DNA of 64,000 nt from JABCZZ01 sp964454545 (GTDB taxonomy: Bacteria > Pseudomonadota > Alphaproteobacteria > Rickettsiales > JABCZZ01). This document shows, in pieces, positions 36,041 to 44,574 of this stretch. Every line of letters starts with the position of its first letter. The stretch's first letter is position 1. The stretch is from contig CAYVTI010000004.1 of assembly GCA_964454545.1 (NCBI GenBank), forward strand, positions 26,501 through 90,500, given 5' to 3'. The position numbers were made by a program, and so were the translations under genes. A model generated the notes under the pieces. The model saw only the letters and a program-made list of their open reading frames with translations, had not been told where the DNA came from and searched no databases.

Positions 36041-36898
36041 ATTATTCACCACTTCCTTCACCCGCGCTTTTGCAGCGTCTGACAGCGGCGTGAGCGGCAG
36101 GCGCACGTCCGGCTGGCATTTACCAAGCAGCGACGCGGCATATTTCACGGGAACCGGGTTTGTTTCCACAAACATTGCCTCATGCAGGGGCACCAGCCTG
36201 TCATGTATATTGAGCGCGCCTGCATAATCTCCCTTCAGCGTGAAGTTCTGCACTTCGGCGCACAGGCGAGGCGCGACATTCGAGGTCACCGATATGCATC
36301 CTATCCCGCCTTGCGAATTAAAAGCGATAGCCGTCATATCTTCACCGGAAAGCTGGTTAAACTCCTTGCCAGCCAGCATGCGCAATTTACAGACACGGGC
36401 CAGATCGCCAGTCGCATCCTTGATGCCTATAATATTAGGGATTTTGGCAAGGCGGGCTATGGTTTCGTCCTTGATGTCAATTACCGTACGTCCGGGCACA
36501 TTATAAAGCACGATGGGGATATCCACCGCTTCGGCAATCGCCTTGTAATGCTGGTATATACCTTCCTGCGTGGGCTTGTTATAATAAGGCACCACTATCA
36601 GCGCGCCATCCGCACCTGCCTTTTTGGCATGACGAGTCAGCATGATAGCCTCTTCCGTGGAATTGGAGCCCGTACCAGCAAGGACTTTCACCCTGTTTTT
36701 GGCCGCCTCGACACACAGGGAAACAAGGCGGTTATGCTCTTCATAGGACAAAGTCGGAGATTCCCCGGTCGAGCCACAGGGCACCACCCCATGCACGCCC
36801 TCGGAAATTTGCCATTCCACGAAAGACTGAAAGGCTGGTTCATCTACTTTGCCGTTCTTAAACGGCGTCAACAGCGCTGTATATATTCCACGAAACAT
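36002..36898 (-). CDS. dapA: 4-hydroxy-tetrahydrodipicolinate synthase
   Basis: Condenses aspartate semialdehyde with pyruvate in lysine/diaminopimelate synthesis. 298 aa, TIM barrel. MFRGIYTALLTPFKNGKVDE, PCGSTGESPTLSYEEH, VPYYNKPTQEGIYQH, the Tyr in LYNVPGRT and the Schiff-base Lys in IIGIKDATGD are present. A GTG 18 nt upstream is possible, but the ATG at 36898 gives the family length. The 3' end overlaps gcdH antisense by 39 nt. Confidence 0.95.
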   Translation of the reverse strand: MFRGIYTALLTPFKNGKVDEPAFQSFVEWQISEGVHGVVPCGSTGESPTLSYEEHNRLVSLCVEAAKNRVKVLAGTGSNSTEEAIMLTRHAKKAGADGALIVVPYYNKPTQEGIYQHYKAIAEAVDIPIVLYNVPGRTVIDIKDETIARLAKIPNIIGIKDATGDLARVCKLRMLAGKEFNQLSGEDMTAIAFNSQGGIGCISVTSNVAPRLCAEVQNFTLKGDYAGALNIHDRLVPLHEAMFVETNPVPVKYAASLLGKCQPDVRLPLTPLSDAAKARVKEVVNNLAESLQSGNRAA

Positions 36899-37001
36899 AG
36901 GAGGCGGATTATCCACGGATTTAAAAGAAAATATAGCAAAAAATGAGAATTGCGCTTGATTTTCTTCCCGGTTTCTGATTTCTGTTCGTGTCTTCCGATT
37001 A

Positions 37002-37078
37002 GGGGGTGTAGCTCAGTTGGTTAGAGCGCAGGCCTGTCACGCCTGAGGTCGCGGGTTCGAGCCCCGTCACTCCCGCCA
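37002..37078 (+). tRNA. tRNA-Asp (GTC)
   Basis: 77 nt with CCA encoded. Acceptor GGGGGTG pairs with CACTCCC (one G-U), the D-arm is GCTC-AGTTGGTTA-GAGC, the anticodon loop CTGTCAC gives GTC, and the T-arm GCGGGTTCGAGCCCCGT carries GTTCGAG. A heptad-repeat hairpin starts 4 nt after the CCA. Confidence 0.97.
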
Positions 37079-37082
37079 CGGG

Positions 37083-37177
37083 GTTGCAAGTTGCATGTTG
37101 CCAGTTGCATGAAGAAATGCTTGCAACTGGTAACCTGCAACTCTGGTAACGAGTCCTGTATTCGTGGCCCGTTACCC
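37083..37177. repeat. Heptad-repeat hairpin between tRNA-Asp and fmt
   Basis: Four GTTGCNN heptads (37083-37110: GTTGCAA, GTTGCAT, GTTGCCA, GTTGCAT), a 10-nt loop, then inverted heptads TTGCAAC, TGGTAAC, CTGCAAC (37121-37141). The arms pair over about 20 bp. A further pair, GTGGCCC GTTACCC, is at 37164-37177; GTGGCCC is shared with the repeat at 10783. Confidence 0.65.
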
Positions 37178-37191
37178 GCTGCTTAAACCCT

Positions 37192-38124
37192 ATGCCAGAT
37201 ACGCTCAAAATCATATATATGGGAACGCCGGAATTTGCCGTGCCGCTCCTCGATACGCTGGTCAGGGCGAGGTACGACATTGCCGCCGTATATACCCAAC
37301 CGCCGCGTCCCGCCGGACGCGGGCAGAAGGAAACGCCTTCGCCAGTTCATCAATACGCCCTATCGCATAATATTCCTGTATATACGCCGGAGACCCTGAA
37401 GAATCCCGAAACGCAACACATACTGCGCGAGCACAAGGCGGATGCGATCGTCGTGGCGGCTTATGGCCTGCTGCTGCCCAAGCAGGTACTCGAGGCGACA
37501 AGACTCGGCTGTATTAATGTGCATCCCTCGCTGCTGCCACGCTGGCGCGGAGCCGCTCCCATACAACGCACCATCATGGCAGGCGATCATATAACCGGGG
37601 TCACCATCATGCAGATGGATACCGGCTTTGATACCGGGGATATACTGCTTTCGAGGCATTTTTCTATCCCCGAGGGCATGAATGCCGGGCAATTGCATGA
37701 CGCACTTGCGGAATTCGCCGGACCTTTGCTGGTTGAAGCGCTGAAAGGCATTAATGCCGGAACCATTACTCCAGTGAAACAACCGGAGGAAGGCGTTGTC
37801 TACGCCCATAAAATTATTAAAGATGAATGCCGGATACTCTGGAATGAACCAGCACCCGTCATACGCAATAAAATACTCGGCCTTGCCCCGCAACCGGGCG
37901 CGTTTTTCATGTATAAGGACGAAGCTATAAAAATATTCAGCGCCGTCGCCATACCTGAGAATACGCATCAACCGCCAGGCACCGTGGTGGATGATAACTT
38001 TACTATTGCCTGCGGCGGCGGAGCCATAAGCGGACTGGTCGTACGCCGCCCCGGAAAGAATACGATGCCCGCTACGGAAATGCTTAAAGGTTATAAGATT
38101 CCAAAGGGTGAAATTTTGGAATAG
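37192..38124 (+). CDS. fmt: Methionyl-tRNA formyltransferase
   Basis: Formylates initiator Met-tRNA with 10-formyl-THF. 310 aa. IIYMGTPEFAVPLLDTL at the N-terminus, the formyl-folate site GCINVHPSLLPRWRGAAPI, GVTIMQMDTGFDTGDIL, and a C-terminal anticodon-side domain. The usual partner def is not adjacent; upstream are tRNA-Asp and repeats. Confidence 0.95.
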   Translation: MPDTLKIIYMGTPEFAVPLLDTLVRARYDIAAVYTQPPRPAGRGQKETPSPVHQYALSHNIPVYTPETLKNPETQHILREHKADAIVVAAYGLLLPKQVLEATRLGCINVHPSLLPRWRGAAPIQRTIMAGDHITGVTIMQMDTGFDTGDILLSRHFSIPEGMNAGQLHDALAEFAGPLLVEALKGINAGTITPVKQPEEGVVYAHKIIKDECRILWNEPAPVIRNKILGLAPQPGAFFMYKDEAIKIFSAVAIPENTHQPPGTVVDDNFTIACGGGAISGLVVRRPGKNTMPATEMLKGYKIPKGEILE

Positions 38125-38133
38125 GGAATACGG

Positions 38134-38799
38134 CTAGTCGCGCTCAGGTGCTGACACCGCTTGTGCTTCCTGCTCCATAGCTGCAGCCCTGGCCTGCATG
38201 CTCTGTATGAAAGCCTTATTACCACCGAACTGCGCCGGATGATATGTATATTCCTGCTGTTGTTGCCCTAACGCAGGGTTGCCCCTCTGCGAAGCGGTTA
38301 TTTCTGCAGTGCTCATTGTTTCTTCATCAACAACCTTTTGCCCGTCTTTGGCTGTAAACATTTCGGTAGTTATTACGCCTGTGCCCTGATATTTACGTGC
38401 CATATCCGCCTGCTTGCGCTCCGCTTTCTCCTGCTTCTTCCTTAATTTTTCCAGTTCCTTTTCCTGTTGCTTCTGCAACTTGAGCTCATATTCCTGCTTG
38501 TATTGCTCCCCTGCTATGCCTCCGGCGACATTCACGATTACGTCCGCTTCTTTCCTCGCTTTGAGGGACTGATATTTGGAACCGGCATATCCTAATAATC
38601 CTGCTCCTGCGCTTGCTGCTACAGCCACAGGCCATGCAGAGACCACAAACAAAACAACCGCACCTGCGAGTCCTGCAAGCGCAAATACCCTGGACAAGCC
38701 ATTCCAGAAATGTGATCGTACTCCCGCATGCGCCGCTTCTGCAGCTGCTTGTTTATATACCGGACTTTCCTTCGGGTCCTGCTTGTAAATATCTGTCAT
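38134..38799 (-). CDS. Uncharacterised membrane/coiled-coil protein
   Basis: 221 aa, not recognised. A hydrophobic hairpin at about residues 38-73 (VFALAGLAGAVVLFVVSAW, VAVAASAGAGLLGYAG) suggests two membrane helices. A Lys/Glu/Gln-rich coiled coil (about 95-135, KLQKQQEKELEKLRKKQEK) and a Gln-rich C-terminal part follow. The tail FIQSMQARAAAMEQEAQAV resembles those of the orphans at 8635 and 17265. It faces leuA across a shared intergenic region with two TTATTACAAT copies. Confidence 0.75.
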   Translation of the reverse strand: MTDIYKQDPKESPVYKQAAAEAAHAGVRSHFWNGLSRVFALAGLAGAVVLFVVSAWPVAVAASAGAGLLGYAGSKYQSLKARKEADVIVNVAGGIAGEQYKQEYELKLQKQQEKELEKLRKKQEKAERKQADMARKYQGTGVITTEMFTAKDGQKVVDEETMSTAEITASQRGNPALGQQQQEYTYHPAQFGGNKAFIQSMQARAAAMEQEAQAVSAPERD

Positions 38800-38862
38800 A
38801 ATATCTTGTTATTCTTGTAGCTTATATTACTGTAACACCATACCATAATCACCCTTTGTAAA

Positions 38863-38915
38863 TTATTACAATTCCATGAAATTTTTATTACAATCTCTTC
38901 TAAAAGCATTATAAT
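38863..38915. promoter_or_regulatory. Twin TTATTACAAT elements and leuA promoter
   Basis: Identical TTATTACAAT copies start at 38863 and 38885, 22 nt apart (two helical turns). The second overlaps a possible leuA -35 (ATTACA, 38887-38892), which is 17 nt from a perfect TATAAT (38910-38915). The region also serves the divergent orphan at 38134-38799, so a regulator here could affect either gene. Confidence 0.5.
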
Positions 38916-38948
38916 ACAATCAACTAACAACATTTAGGAATCACCTCT

Positions 38949-40529
38949 ATGCAGGAAAGAGTCATCATATTCGACACGACATTACGCGACGGCGAACAGT
39001 CCCCCGGAAACTCCATGAACCTCGACGAAAAGCTGCTGGTCGCCGAAGCCCTTGACGTCATGGGGGTGGATGTCATTGAGGCGGGGTTTGCAATGGCTTC
39101 GAATGGTGATTTTGAAGCCGTGCATGAAATCGCCAAGCGCACGAAGAATGCGGTGGTATGCTCCCTCGCCCGCGCCAAGACGGCTGATATTGAAAGGGCG
39201 GCGGAAGCTGTGAAACCGGCTAGGCATCCGCGCATCCATACCTTTATGTCCACCAGCCCCATCCATCTCAAGTACCAGTTTCGCATGAGCGAGGACGAGG
39301 TGCTGGATCTGATCGCATCCACCGTCAAACTCGCGCGCAAATATACCGACAACGTGGAATGGTCCGCTATGGACGCCACCCGCACCGGCATAGACTATCT
39401 GTGCAAAGCATTCGAAGTAGCAATCAAGGCGGGAGCTACCACGGTAAACGTTCCAGACACTGTTGGCTATACCGTGCCTGACGAATATTACAATATCATT
39501 ACCTCGATTAAAAACCGTGTTCCCAACATCGATAAGGCGATTATCTCCACCCATTGCCAGAACGATCTCGGGCTTGCCACCGCCAATTCCCTGGCTGCGG
39601 TGCGGGCGGGCGCACGCCAGATTGAGTGCACCATTAACGGCATCGGCGAGCGCGCAGGCAATACCGCGCTTGAAGAAGTGGTGATGGCAATCCATACGCG
39701 CAAGGACTTGTATAATTTCACCACTGGCATCAGGATCAACCATATCATGCGTCTTTCACGCCTCATCACTGCCGTCACCGGCCAGCAGGTACAGAATAAC
39801 AAGGCCATTGTCGGGGCTAACGCATTCGCGCATGAATCGGGCATCCATCAGGACGGCATGCTCAAACACGCCGGAACCTATGAGATCATGACTCCGGAAT
39901 CCATTGGACTCAAGCGTTCCAACCTCGTAATGGGCAAACATTCGGGCAGGCATGCGTTCCGCGACAAGATTAAAGAACTTGGCTTTGAAATCGGCGATAA
40001 TGCGTTTGAGGACGCGTTTGCGCGTTTCAAGGATCTGGCCGACAAGAAAAAAGAAATCTATGATGAGGATATCATCGCCCTCGTGGATGCGCGTGCAGCC
40101 TCGAAAGCCGATCCCATTCAGTTCAGCGCGCTCAAAGTGACCTGCGGCACCATAGGCAGACAGACCGCCGAGCTTACGCTCATCATCAACGGCAAGGGCA
40201 AAAGCGTCACTTCGAATGGAAGCGGCCCGGTTGACGCCATTTTCAAGGCCATAAAGATCCTCGTCCCCCATGAGGCAAGGCTCAAGCTCTATCAGGTACA
40301 TGCGGTAACACAGGGTACGGATGCGCAGGCCGAAGTGACCGTGCGCCTCATAGACGGCGTCCGCATCATCAACGGGCACGGCGCGGATACCGACACGATG
40401 GTGGCCTCCGCCAAGGCTTATATCGATGCGCTCTGCCGACTGCAGACTTCTCAGAAGGATATTGTGGATATTACTTCGGTCGAAGATGTTGAAGCACAGA
40501 AAAAAAGCGGCAGGAAATTGACTAAATAG
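38949..40529 (+). CDS. leuA: 2-isopropylmalate synthase
   Basis: First committed step of leucine synthesis, condensing acetyl-CoA with 2-oxoisovalerate. 526 aa: catalytic TIM barrel (FDTTLRDGEQSPGNSMN, STHCQNDLGLATANS), linker (HESGIHQDGMLKH, LVMGKHSGRHAF), and a C-terminal LeuA regulatory domain (residues about 380-500) where leucine binds in the family. Single gene; leuBCD are not near. Confidence 0.95.
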   Translation: MQERVIIFDTTLRDGEQSPGNSMNLDEKLLVAEALDVMGVDVIEAGFAMASNGDFEAVHEIAKRTKNAVVCSLARAKTADIERAAEAVKPARHPRIHTFMSTSPIHLKYQFRMSEDEVLDLIASTVKLARKYTDNVEWSAMDATRTGIDYLCKAFEVAIKAGATTVNVPDTVGYTVPDEYYNIITSIKNRVPNIDKAIISTHCQNDLGLATANSLAAVRAGARQIECTINGIGERAGNTALEEVVMAIHTRKDLYNFTTGIRINHIMRLSRLITAVTGQQVQNNKAIVGANAFAHESGIHQDGMLKHAGTYEIMTPESIGLKRSNLVMGKHSGRHAFRDKIKELGFEIGDNAFEDAFARFKDLADKKKEIYDEDIIALVDARAASKADPIQFSALKVTCGTIGRQTAELTLIINGKGKSVTSNGSGPVDAIFKAIKILVPHEARLKLYQVHAVTQGTDAQAEVTVRLIDGVRIINGHGADTDTMVASAKAYIDALCRLQTSQKDIVDITSVEDVEAQKKSGRKLTK

Positions 40530-40551
40530 CCTGATGTCACCCCGGAGAATT

Positions 40552-40570
40552 CCTCCCCATGAAGGGAGGG
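40552..40570 (+). terminator. G/C hairpin after leuA
   Basis: CCTCCCC-ATGAA-GGGAGGG forms a strong stem 22 nt after the leuA stop, with flanking sequences extending the pairing imperfectly. No run of T follows, so it may be a processing or partial terminator structure rather than a canonical rho-independent terminator. Confidence 0.4.
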
Positions 40571-40637
40571 GAGATTCCAGGGAGAATGGAAGAACCTAAA
40601 ATTGACTAATCACCATGAAACAGCTAAAATATAAACT

Positions 40638-40976
40638 ATGGAAACCATGCATTCATTCTCTATAACCGATTCTGCGGCCACCCGTATCGCGACTATCATA
40701 GGCAAGGAACCTCCCGGAACCAAGCTGAGGATTTCCGTGCAGGGGGGGGGCTGCTCGGGATTTCAGTACAAATTCGATTTCGACAACAAACCTGCCGATG
40801 ATACAGACATTGTCATCAACAAAGACGGCGCAACCGTAGTCATCGATGATCTTTCCATCGGTTTTATCGAAAACTCTACGCTTGATTTCATCGAGACGCT
40901 CGGCAGTTCGGAATTTGAGATCAAAAACCCCAATGCCACGGCAAAATGCGGCTGCGGCAACAGCTTCGCGTTATAA
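40638..40976 (+). CDS. erpA: A-type Fe-S insertion protein, ErpA-like
   Basis: 112-aa A-type carrier with Cys39 (GGGCSGF), Cys104 and Cys106 (KCGCGNSF). It differs clearly from IscA at 10028 and stands alone, as ErpA usually does. The codons for the Gly-Gly-Gly before Cys39 contain nine consecutive G residues (40742-40750), a possible slippage site in an essential-type gene. The start could also be the ATG 9 nt downstream. Confidence 0.85.
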   Translation: METMHSFSITDSAATRIATIIGKEPPGTKLRISVQGGGCSGFQYKFDFDNKPADDTDIVINKDGATVVIDDLSIGFIENSTLDFIETLGSSEFEIKNPNATAKCGCGNSFAL

Positions 40977-41058
40977 GAATATATTTATATAATTCATATT
41001 GTCTTGGGGTACCAGTTACGATAATGTCACTGGCGAAATTCACAATGAGCTTTCACAG

Positions 41059-42306
41059 ATGAAAATTATCATACTTGGGGCGGGAGTAGTCGGGGTCAGC
41101 GCCGCCTATTTCTTAGGTGCGCGCGGCCATCAGGTAGAAGTTATAGACCGTAATGCGGCAAGCGCGATGGAGACGAGTTTCGCCAATGGCGGGCAATTGA
41201 GTTTCAGTCATGCCGAGCCATGGGCCAATCCGGGAGTGCTGCCTAAAGCCATCAAATGGATGTTCAGGGATGATGCGCCGCTTGTCATGCGCCCGCGCGC
41301 CGATCTTGACATGATTAAATGGGGATTGAAATTCCTTGCCAACTGCACCGTATCGAAAACACAGGCCAATAGCGTCAACCTGCTACGCCTTGGATTATAC
41401 AGCAAGAAGAAAATGGAGTGGTTCCGTACCTTTAGCGGCATCAATTTCGACAACCGGCGCGATGGCATCCTTCATCTGTTCACGCAGGACAAGGATTTCG
41501 AGGCTGCCATAAAGCAGGCAAAATTCCAGGAGAAAATCGGCTGCCCTTCGGAAGTGGCGGACTATAAGAAATGCGTTCAGCTTGAGCCTATTCTGGAACA
41601 TTGTGGCGTAAACATAAAAGGCGGCATTTTCCAGCCGCTGGATGAGAGCGGGGATGTGCTTGCCTTTACGCAGCAGCTGGCCAAGTTATGCGTCAGTGAA
41701 CATAATACCATTTTCCATTACAATACCGATATAAAACGTATTGATTACGAACAGGGCAAAATTACTTCGGTCATTACAGACAGGGGCGTCTATACCGCCG
41801 ATGCCTATATTATGTCCCTTGGATCCTACAGCCCTGTTTACCTCAAGCCGCTGGGCATTAATGTGCCGATCTATCCCATGAAGGGATACAGCGTCACCTT
41901 CCTCGCCAATCATTATACGCCGCACCTCAGCCTGACGGACACGGAGAATAAAATCGTCTACAGCAGGCTGGGCGAACGCCTGAGAGTCGCAGGAACAGCG
42001 GAATTCGCTGGCCATAATACCAGCATCCGGCCCGAACGCATTGCTCCTATAGTCCGCGCCGTTCAGAACCTGCTGCCCAGATGCGAATATGAGAAGCCTG
42101 AGAGCGAATGGGCCTGCCTGCGCCCCTCTACTCCGGACGGCCCCCCTATCATTGGCAAGACCAAATATCCCAATCTGTATATGAATACCGGGCACGGCAC
42201 GCTCGGCTGGACACAAGCTGCAGGAAGCGCGGCGCTCATAGCCGATATCATCGAAGGACATAAGACAGAGATAAGCCTCGATGGGCTTACTACCGATCGG
42301 TATTAA
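41059..42306 (+). CDS. dadA: D-amino acid dehydrogenase small subunit
   Basis: FAD-dependent, membrane-associated oxidase of D-amino acids, 415 aa. FAD-binding IIILGAGVVGVSAAYFL starts almost at the chosen ATG; the frame runs 20 codons further upstream (to 40999) but without homology. SFANGGQLSFSHAEPWANP and STPDGPPIIGKTKYPNLYMNTGHG are the DadA signatures. No alanine racemase (dadX) nearby. Confidence 0.92.
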   Translation: MKIIILGAGVVGVSAAYFLGARGHQVEVIDRNAASAMETSFANGGQLSFSHAEPWANPGVLPKAIKWMFRDDAPLVMRPRADLDMIKWGLKFLANCTVSKTQANSVNLLRLGLYSKKKMEWFRTFSGINFDNRRDGILHLFTQDKDFEAAIKQAKFQEKIGCPSEVADYKKCVQLEPILEHCGVNIKGGIFQPLDESGDVLAFTQQLAKLCVSEHNTIFHYNTDIKRIDYEQGKITSVITDRGVYTADAYIMSLGSYSPVYLKPLGINVPIYPMKGYSVTFLANHYTPHLSLTDTENKIVYSRLGERLRVAGTAEFAGHNTSIRPERIAPIVRAVQNLLPRCEYEKPESEWACLRPSTPDGPPIIGKTKYPNLYMNTGHGTLGWTQAAGSAALIADIIEGHKTEISLDGLTTDRY

Positions 42307-42363
42307 AGTTTATATCAATATACACCTTCACTCAATGCCCCAAAAGCCACTGGCACTGTTTTC

Positions 42364-42381
42364 ATGATTTTTGAAAATCAT
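42364..42381. repeat. Perfect inverted repeat downstream of dadA
   Basis: ATGATTT-TTGA-AAATCAT: a 7-bp perfect arm with a 4-nt loop, between dadA and pyrH. It could be a weak terminator for dadA or an operator for the pyrH cluster. Confidence 0.4.
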
Positions 42382-42449
42382 TAAGGTTTATGAATTGCTT
42401 TCTATATATTTCTTAGTGTATAACCCGGTAAAAACCAGTGCAGGAAATT

Positions 42450-43163
42450 ATGAAACAGCCCATTTACAGAAAGATTTTGCTTAAAATTTCCGGTGAAGCC
42501 CTGATGGGCAGGCAAAGTTACGGGCATGATCAGGAAACGATAAAACGTATCTGCGCAGATGTCAAAACCGTGACGGAGATGGGCTCTGAAGTATGCCTCG
42601 TCGTAGGCGGAGGCAATATCTACCGCGGCATGTCGGGGGCGGAACATGGCATGGAACGCGCCAGCGCTGATTACATGGGCATGCTCGCAACCGTGCTGAA
42701 TGCGCTCGCATTGCAGAATGAGCTGGAAAAAATCGGCGTTGAAACGAGGGTGTTGTCCGCCATACAGATGATGGAGATATGCGAGCCTTACATACGCCGC
42801 AGGGCCATCCGCCATATGGAACATGGCAGGGTGGTTATTTTCGCTGCCGGAACAGGGAATCCATTCTTCACCACCGACACTACCGCGGCGCTCCGCGCTG
42901 CCGAAATGGGATGTGACGCCATCTTCAAGGGAACGCAGGTGGATGGAGTCTATTCCGCCGACCCGAAGAAAGACAAGAATGCTGAACGTTACGAGACCCT
43001 GAGCTACAGCAAAGTGCTGAAGAACGATTTAAGGGTCATGGACGCATCCGCCATCGCGCTCGCGAGGGAAAACAGTATACCTATCGTTGTGTTCTCCATC
43101 CATAAGACAGGAGAATTTTCACGCGTCGCGTGCGGCGAAGGTAAATTTACTGTCATAAAATAA
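42450..43163 (+). CDS. pyrH: Uridylate kinase
   Basis: UMP kinase of the amino-acid kinase fold, 237 aa. KILLKISGEALMG, VVGGGNIYRG, TGNPFFTTDTTAALRAAEMG and KGTQVDGVYSADPKKD are diagnostic. ATG 42450 is preferred to a GTG at 42438 because it starts closer to the family N-terminus and follows AGGA. It is the first gene here of the conserved pyrH-frr-uppS-cdsA cluster; rpsB and tsf, which often precede it, are absent. Confidence 0.95.
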   Translation: MKQPIYRKILLKISGEALMGRQSYGHDQETIKRICADVKTVTEMGSEVCLVVGGGNIYRGMSGAEHGMERASADYMGMLATVLNALALQNELEKIGVETRVLSAIQMMEICEPYIRRRAIRHMEHGRVVIFAAGTGNPFFTTDTTAALRAAEMGCDAIFKGTQVDGVYSADPKKDKNAERYETLSYSKVLKNDLRVMDASAIALARENSIPIVVFSIHKTGEFSRVACGEGKFTVIK

Positions 43164-43191
43164 TAAGCATACAAATGATGGGAGAAAAGCT

Positions 43192-43746
43192 ATGAGCAAC
43201 GATATATCCGATCTCAGGAAGCGCATGGAAGGCGCAATGAAGACGCTGCAGCACGAATTTTCCGGCCTGCGCACCGGCCGCGCCTCGGTCAACCTTCTCG
43301 ATACCGTGATGGTGGAGGCCTATGGCAGCATGATGCATCTTAATCAGGTAGCCAACATAAACGTGCCGGAGCCGCGCCTGCTCACTGTGCAAGTATGGGA
43401 TAAAAGCATGGTTAAAGCTGTCGAGAAGGCCATCAGCACAGCTAACCTCGGCTTGAATCCCGCCGCTGACGGCCAGACGATCCGCGTACCCATCCCCGAA
43501 CTTTCACAGGAACGCCGCCATGAACTTGTCAAGATTGCAGGGAAATATGCGGAAAGCGCCAAAGTCGCCGTGCGCAATATCCGCCGCGATGGCATGGACC
43601 ATTACAAGAAACTTGAAAAGGATGGCGATATATCTAAAGATGAGCATCATCATAAATCGGATGAGATACAGAAGCTTACGGATGAATACATCAAGAAGAT
43701 AGACGACTCGCTCGCCGCAAAAGAAAAAGAGATTATGCCATCTTAG
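43192..43746 (+). CDS. frr: Ribosome recycling factor
   Basis: Splits post-termination ribosomes with EF-G. 184 aa. LRKRMEGAMKTLQHEFSGLRTGRAS, the central SMMHLNQVANINVPEPR domain, IRVPIPELSQERRHELVK and AVRNIRRDGMDHYKKL are characteristic. GGGAG ribosome-binding site; 28 nt after pyrH. Confidence 0.97.
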   Translation: MSNDISDLRKRMEGAMKTLQHEFSGLRTGRASVNLLDTVMVEAYGSMMHLNQVANINVPEPRLLTVQVWDKSMVKAVEKAISTANLGLNPAADGQTIRVPIPELSQERRHELVKIAGKYAESAKVAVRNIRRDGMDHYKKLEKDGDISKDEHHHKSDEIQKLTDEYIKKIDDSLAAKEKEIMPS

Positions 43747-43749
43747 GAA

Positions 43750-43834
43750 GTTGCAAGTTACCTGTTGCAAGGTATATTGCTCTTGTTAGACATTTGTCAT
43801 CCTCACTTGCAACTTGCAACCAGCAGCTTGCAAC
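43750..43834. repeat. Heptad-repeat inverted arms between frr and uppS
   Basis: Left heptads GTTGCAA, GTTACCT, GTTGCAA (43750-43770); right inverted heptads TTGCAAC, TTGCAAC, CAGCAGC, TTGCAAC (43807-43834). Units are shared with the repeat at 37083-37141. Being inside a transcribed cluster, it should form a hairpin in the mRNA just before uppS. Confidence 0.65.
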
Positions 43835-43848
43835 GTAATTATAGAGCT

Positions 43849-44574
43849 ATGCAAAATACCGTCCCTGCCGCCAACATACCCATACATGTCGCCATCATCA
43901 TGGACGGTAACGGGCGCTGGGCGAAGGCGCGTGGCCTACCGCGTATTCTCGGCCACAAAAAAGGCGCTGAAACGCTGCACAATACCCTTGAGTCATGCAT
44001 GAAGCTCGGAATCAAGTACCTGACCATCTATGCGTTTTCCTCCGAGAACTGGAACCGCCCGGCGATCGAAGTCACTGATCTCATGGAACTGCTGCGCACA
44101 TTCCTAGACAAGGAAATCGCCAATCTGCACAAGAACGGCATAAAACTCAGAGTAATTGGAGATCTCAGCAAACTGGCGAATGACATACGCACACAGATTG
44201 AAGCGGCGGAAAAGCTGACGGAGAACAATACGAAGTTCAACCTGATCGTAGCGCTAAGCTACGGGGCGCGGCAGGAAATCATGCAGGCTGCAAGAAAGCT
44301 GGTGAAAATGGCCATATCCGGGCAGGTTTCCATGGACACCATTGATGAAAGCGCCATTTCATCGCTCCTTTATACCCATACCATACCTGATCCCGATTTG
44401 CTCATACGCACGGCCGGGGAACAACGCCTGAGCAATTTCCTCCTCTGGCAATCCGCCTATACGGAACTTTACTTTACGCCGGTTTTATGGCCTGATTTCA
44501 CCTCCGAACACCTGCATACGGCAGTTATCGAATATTCCAACCGTGAGAGGCGCTATGGAACCACCAGCGAATAA
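43849..44574 (+). CDS. uppS: Undecaprenyl (polyprenyl) diphosphate synthase
   Basis: cis-Prenyltransferase for the lipid carrier of cell-wall precursors. 241 aa from ATG 43849; the frame extends upstream into the repeat region, without homology. HVAIIMDGNGRWAKARGLPR with the catalytic Asp, LTIYAFSSENWNRP, and DLLIRTAGEQRLSNFLLWQSAYTE are diagnostic. It overlaps cdsA by 20 nt. Confidence 0.95.
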   Translation: MQNTVPAANIPIHVAIIMDGNGRWAKARGLPRILGHKKGAETLHNTLESCMKLGIKYLTIYAFSSENWNRPAIEVTDLMELLRTFLDKEIANLHKNGIKLRVIGDLSKLANDIRTQIEAAEKLTENNTKFNLIVALSYGARQEIMQAARKLVKMAISGQVSMDTIDESAISSLLYTHTIPDPDLLIRTAGEQRLSNFLLWQSAYTELYFTPVLWPDFTSEHLHTAVIEYSNRERRYGTTSE

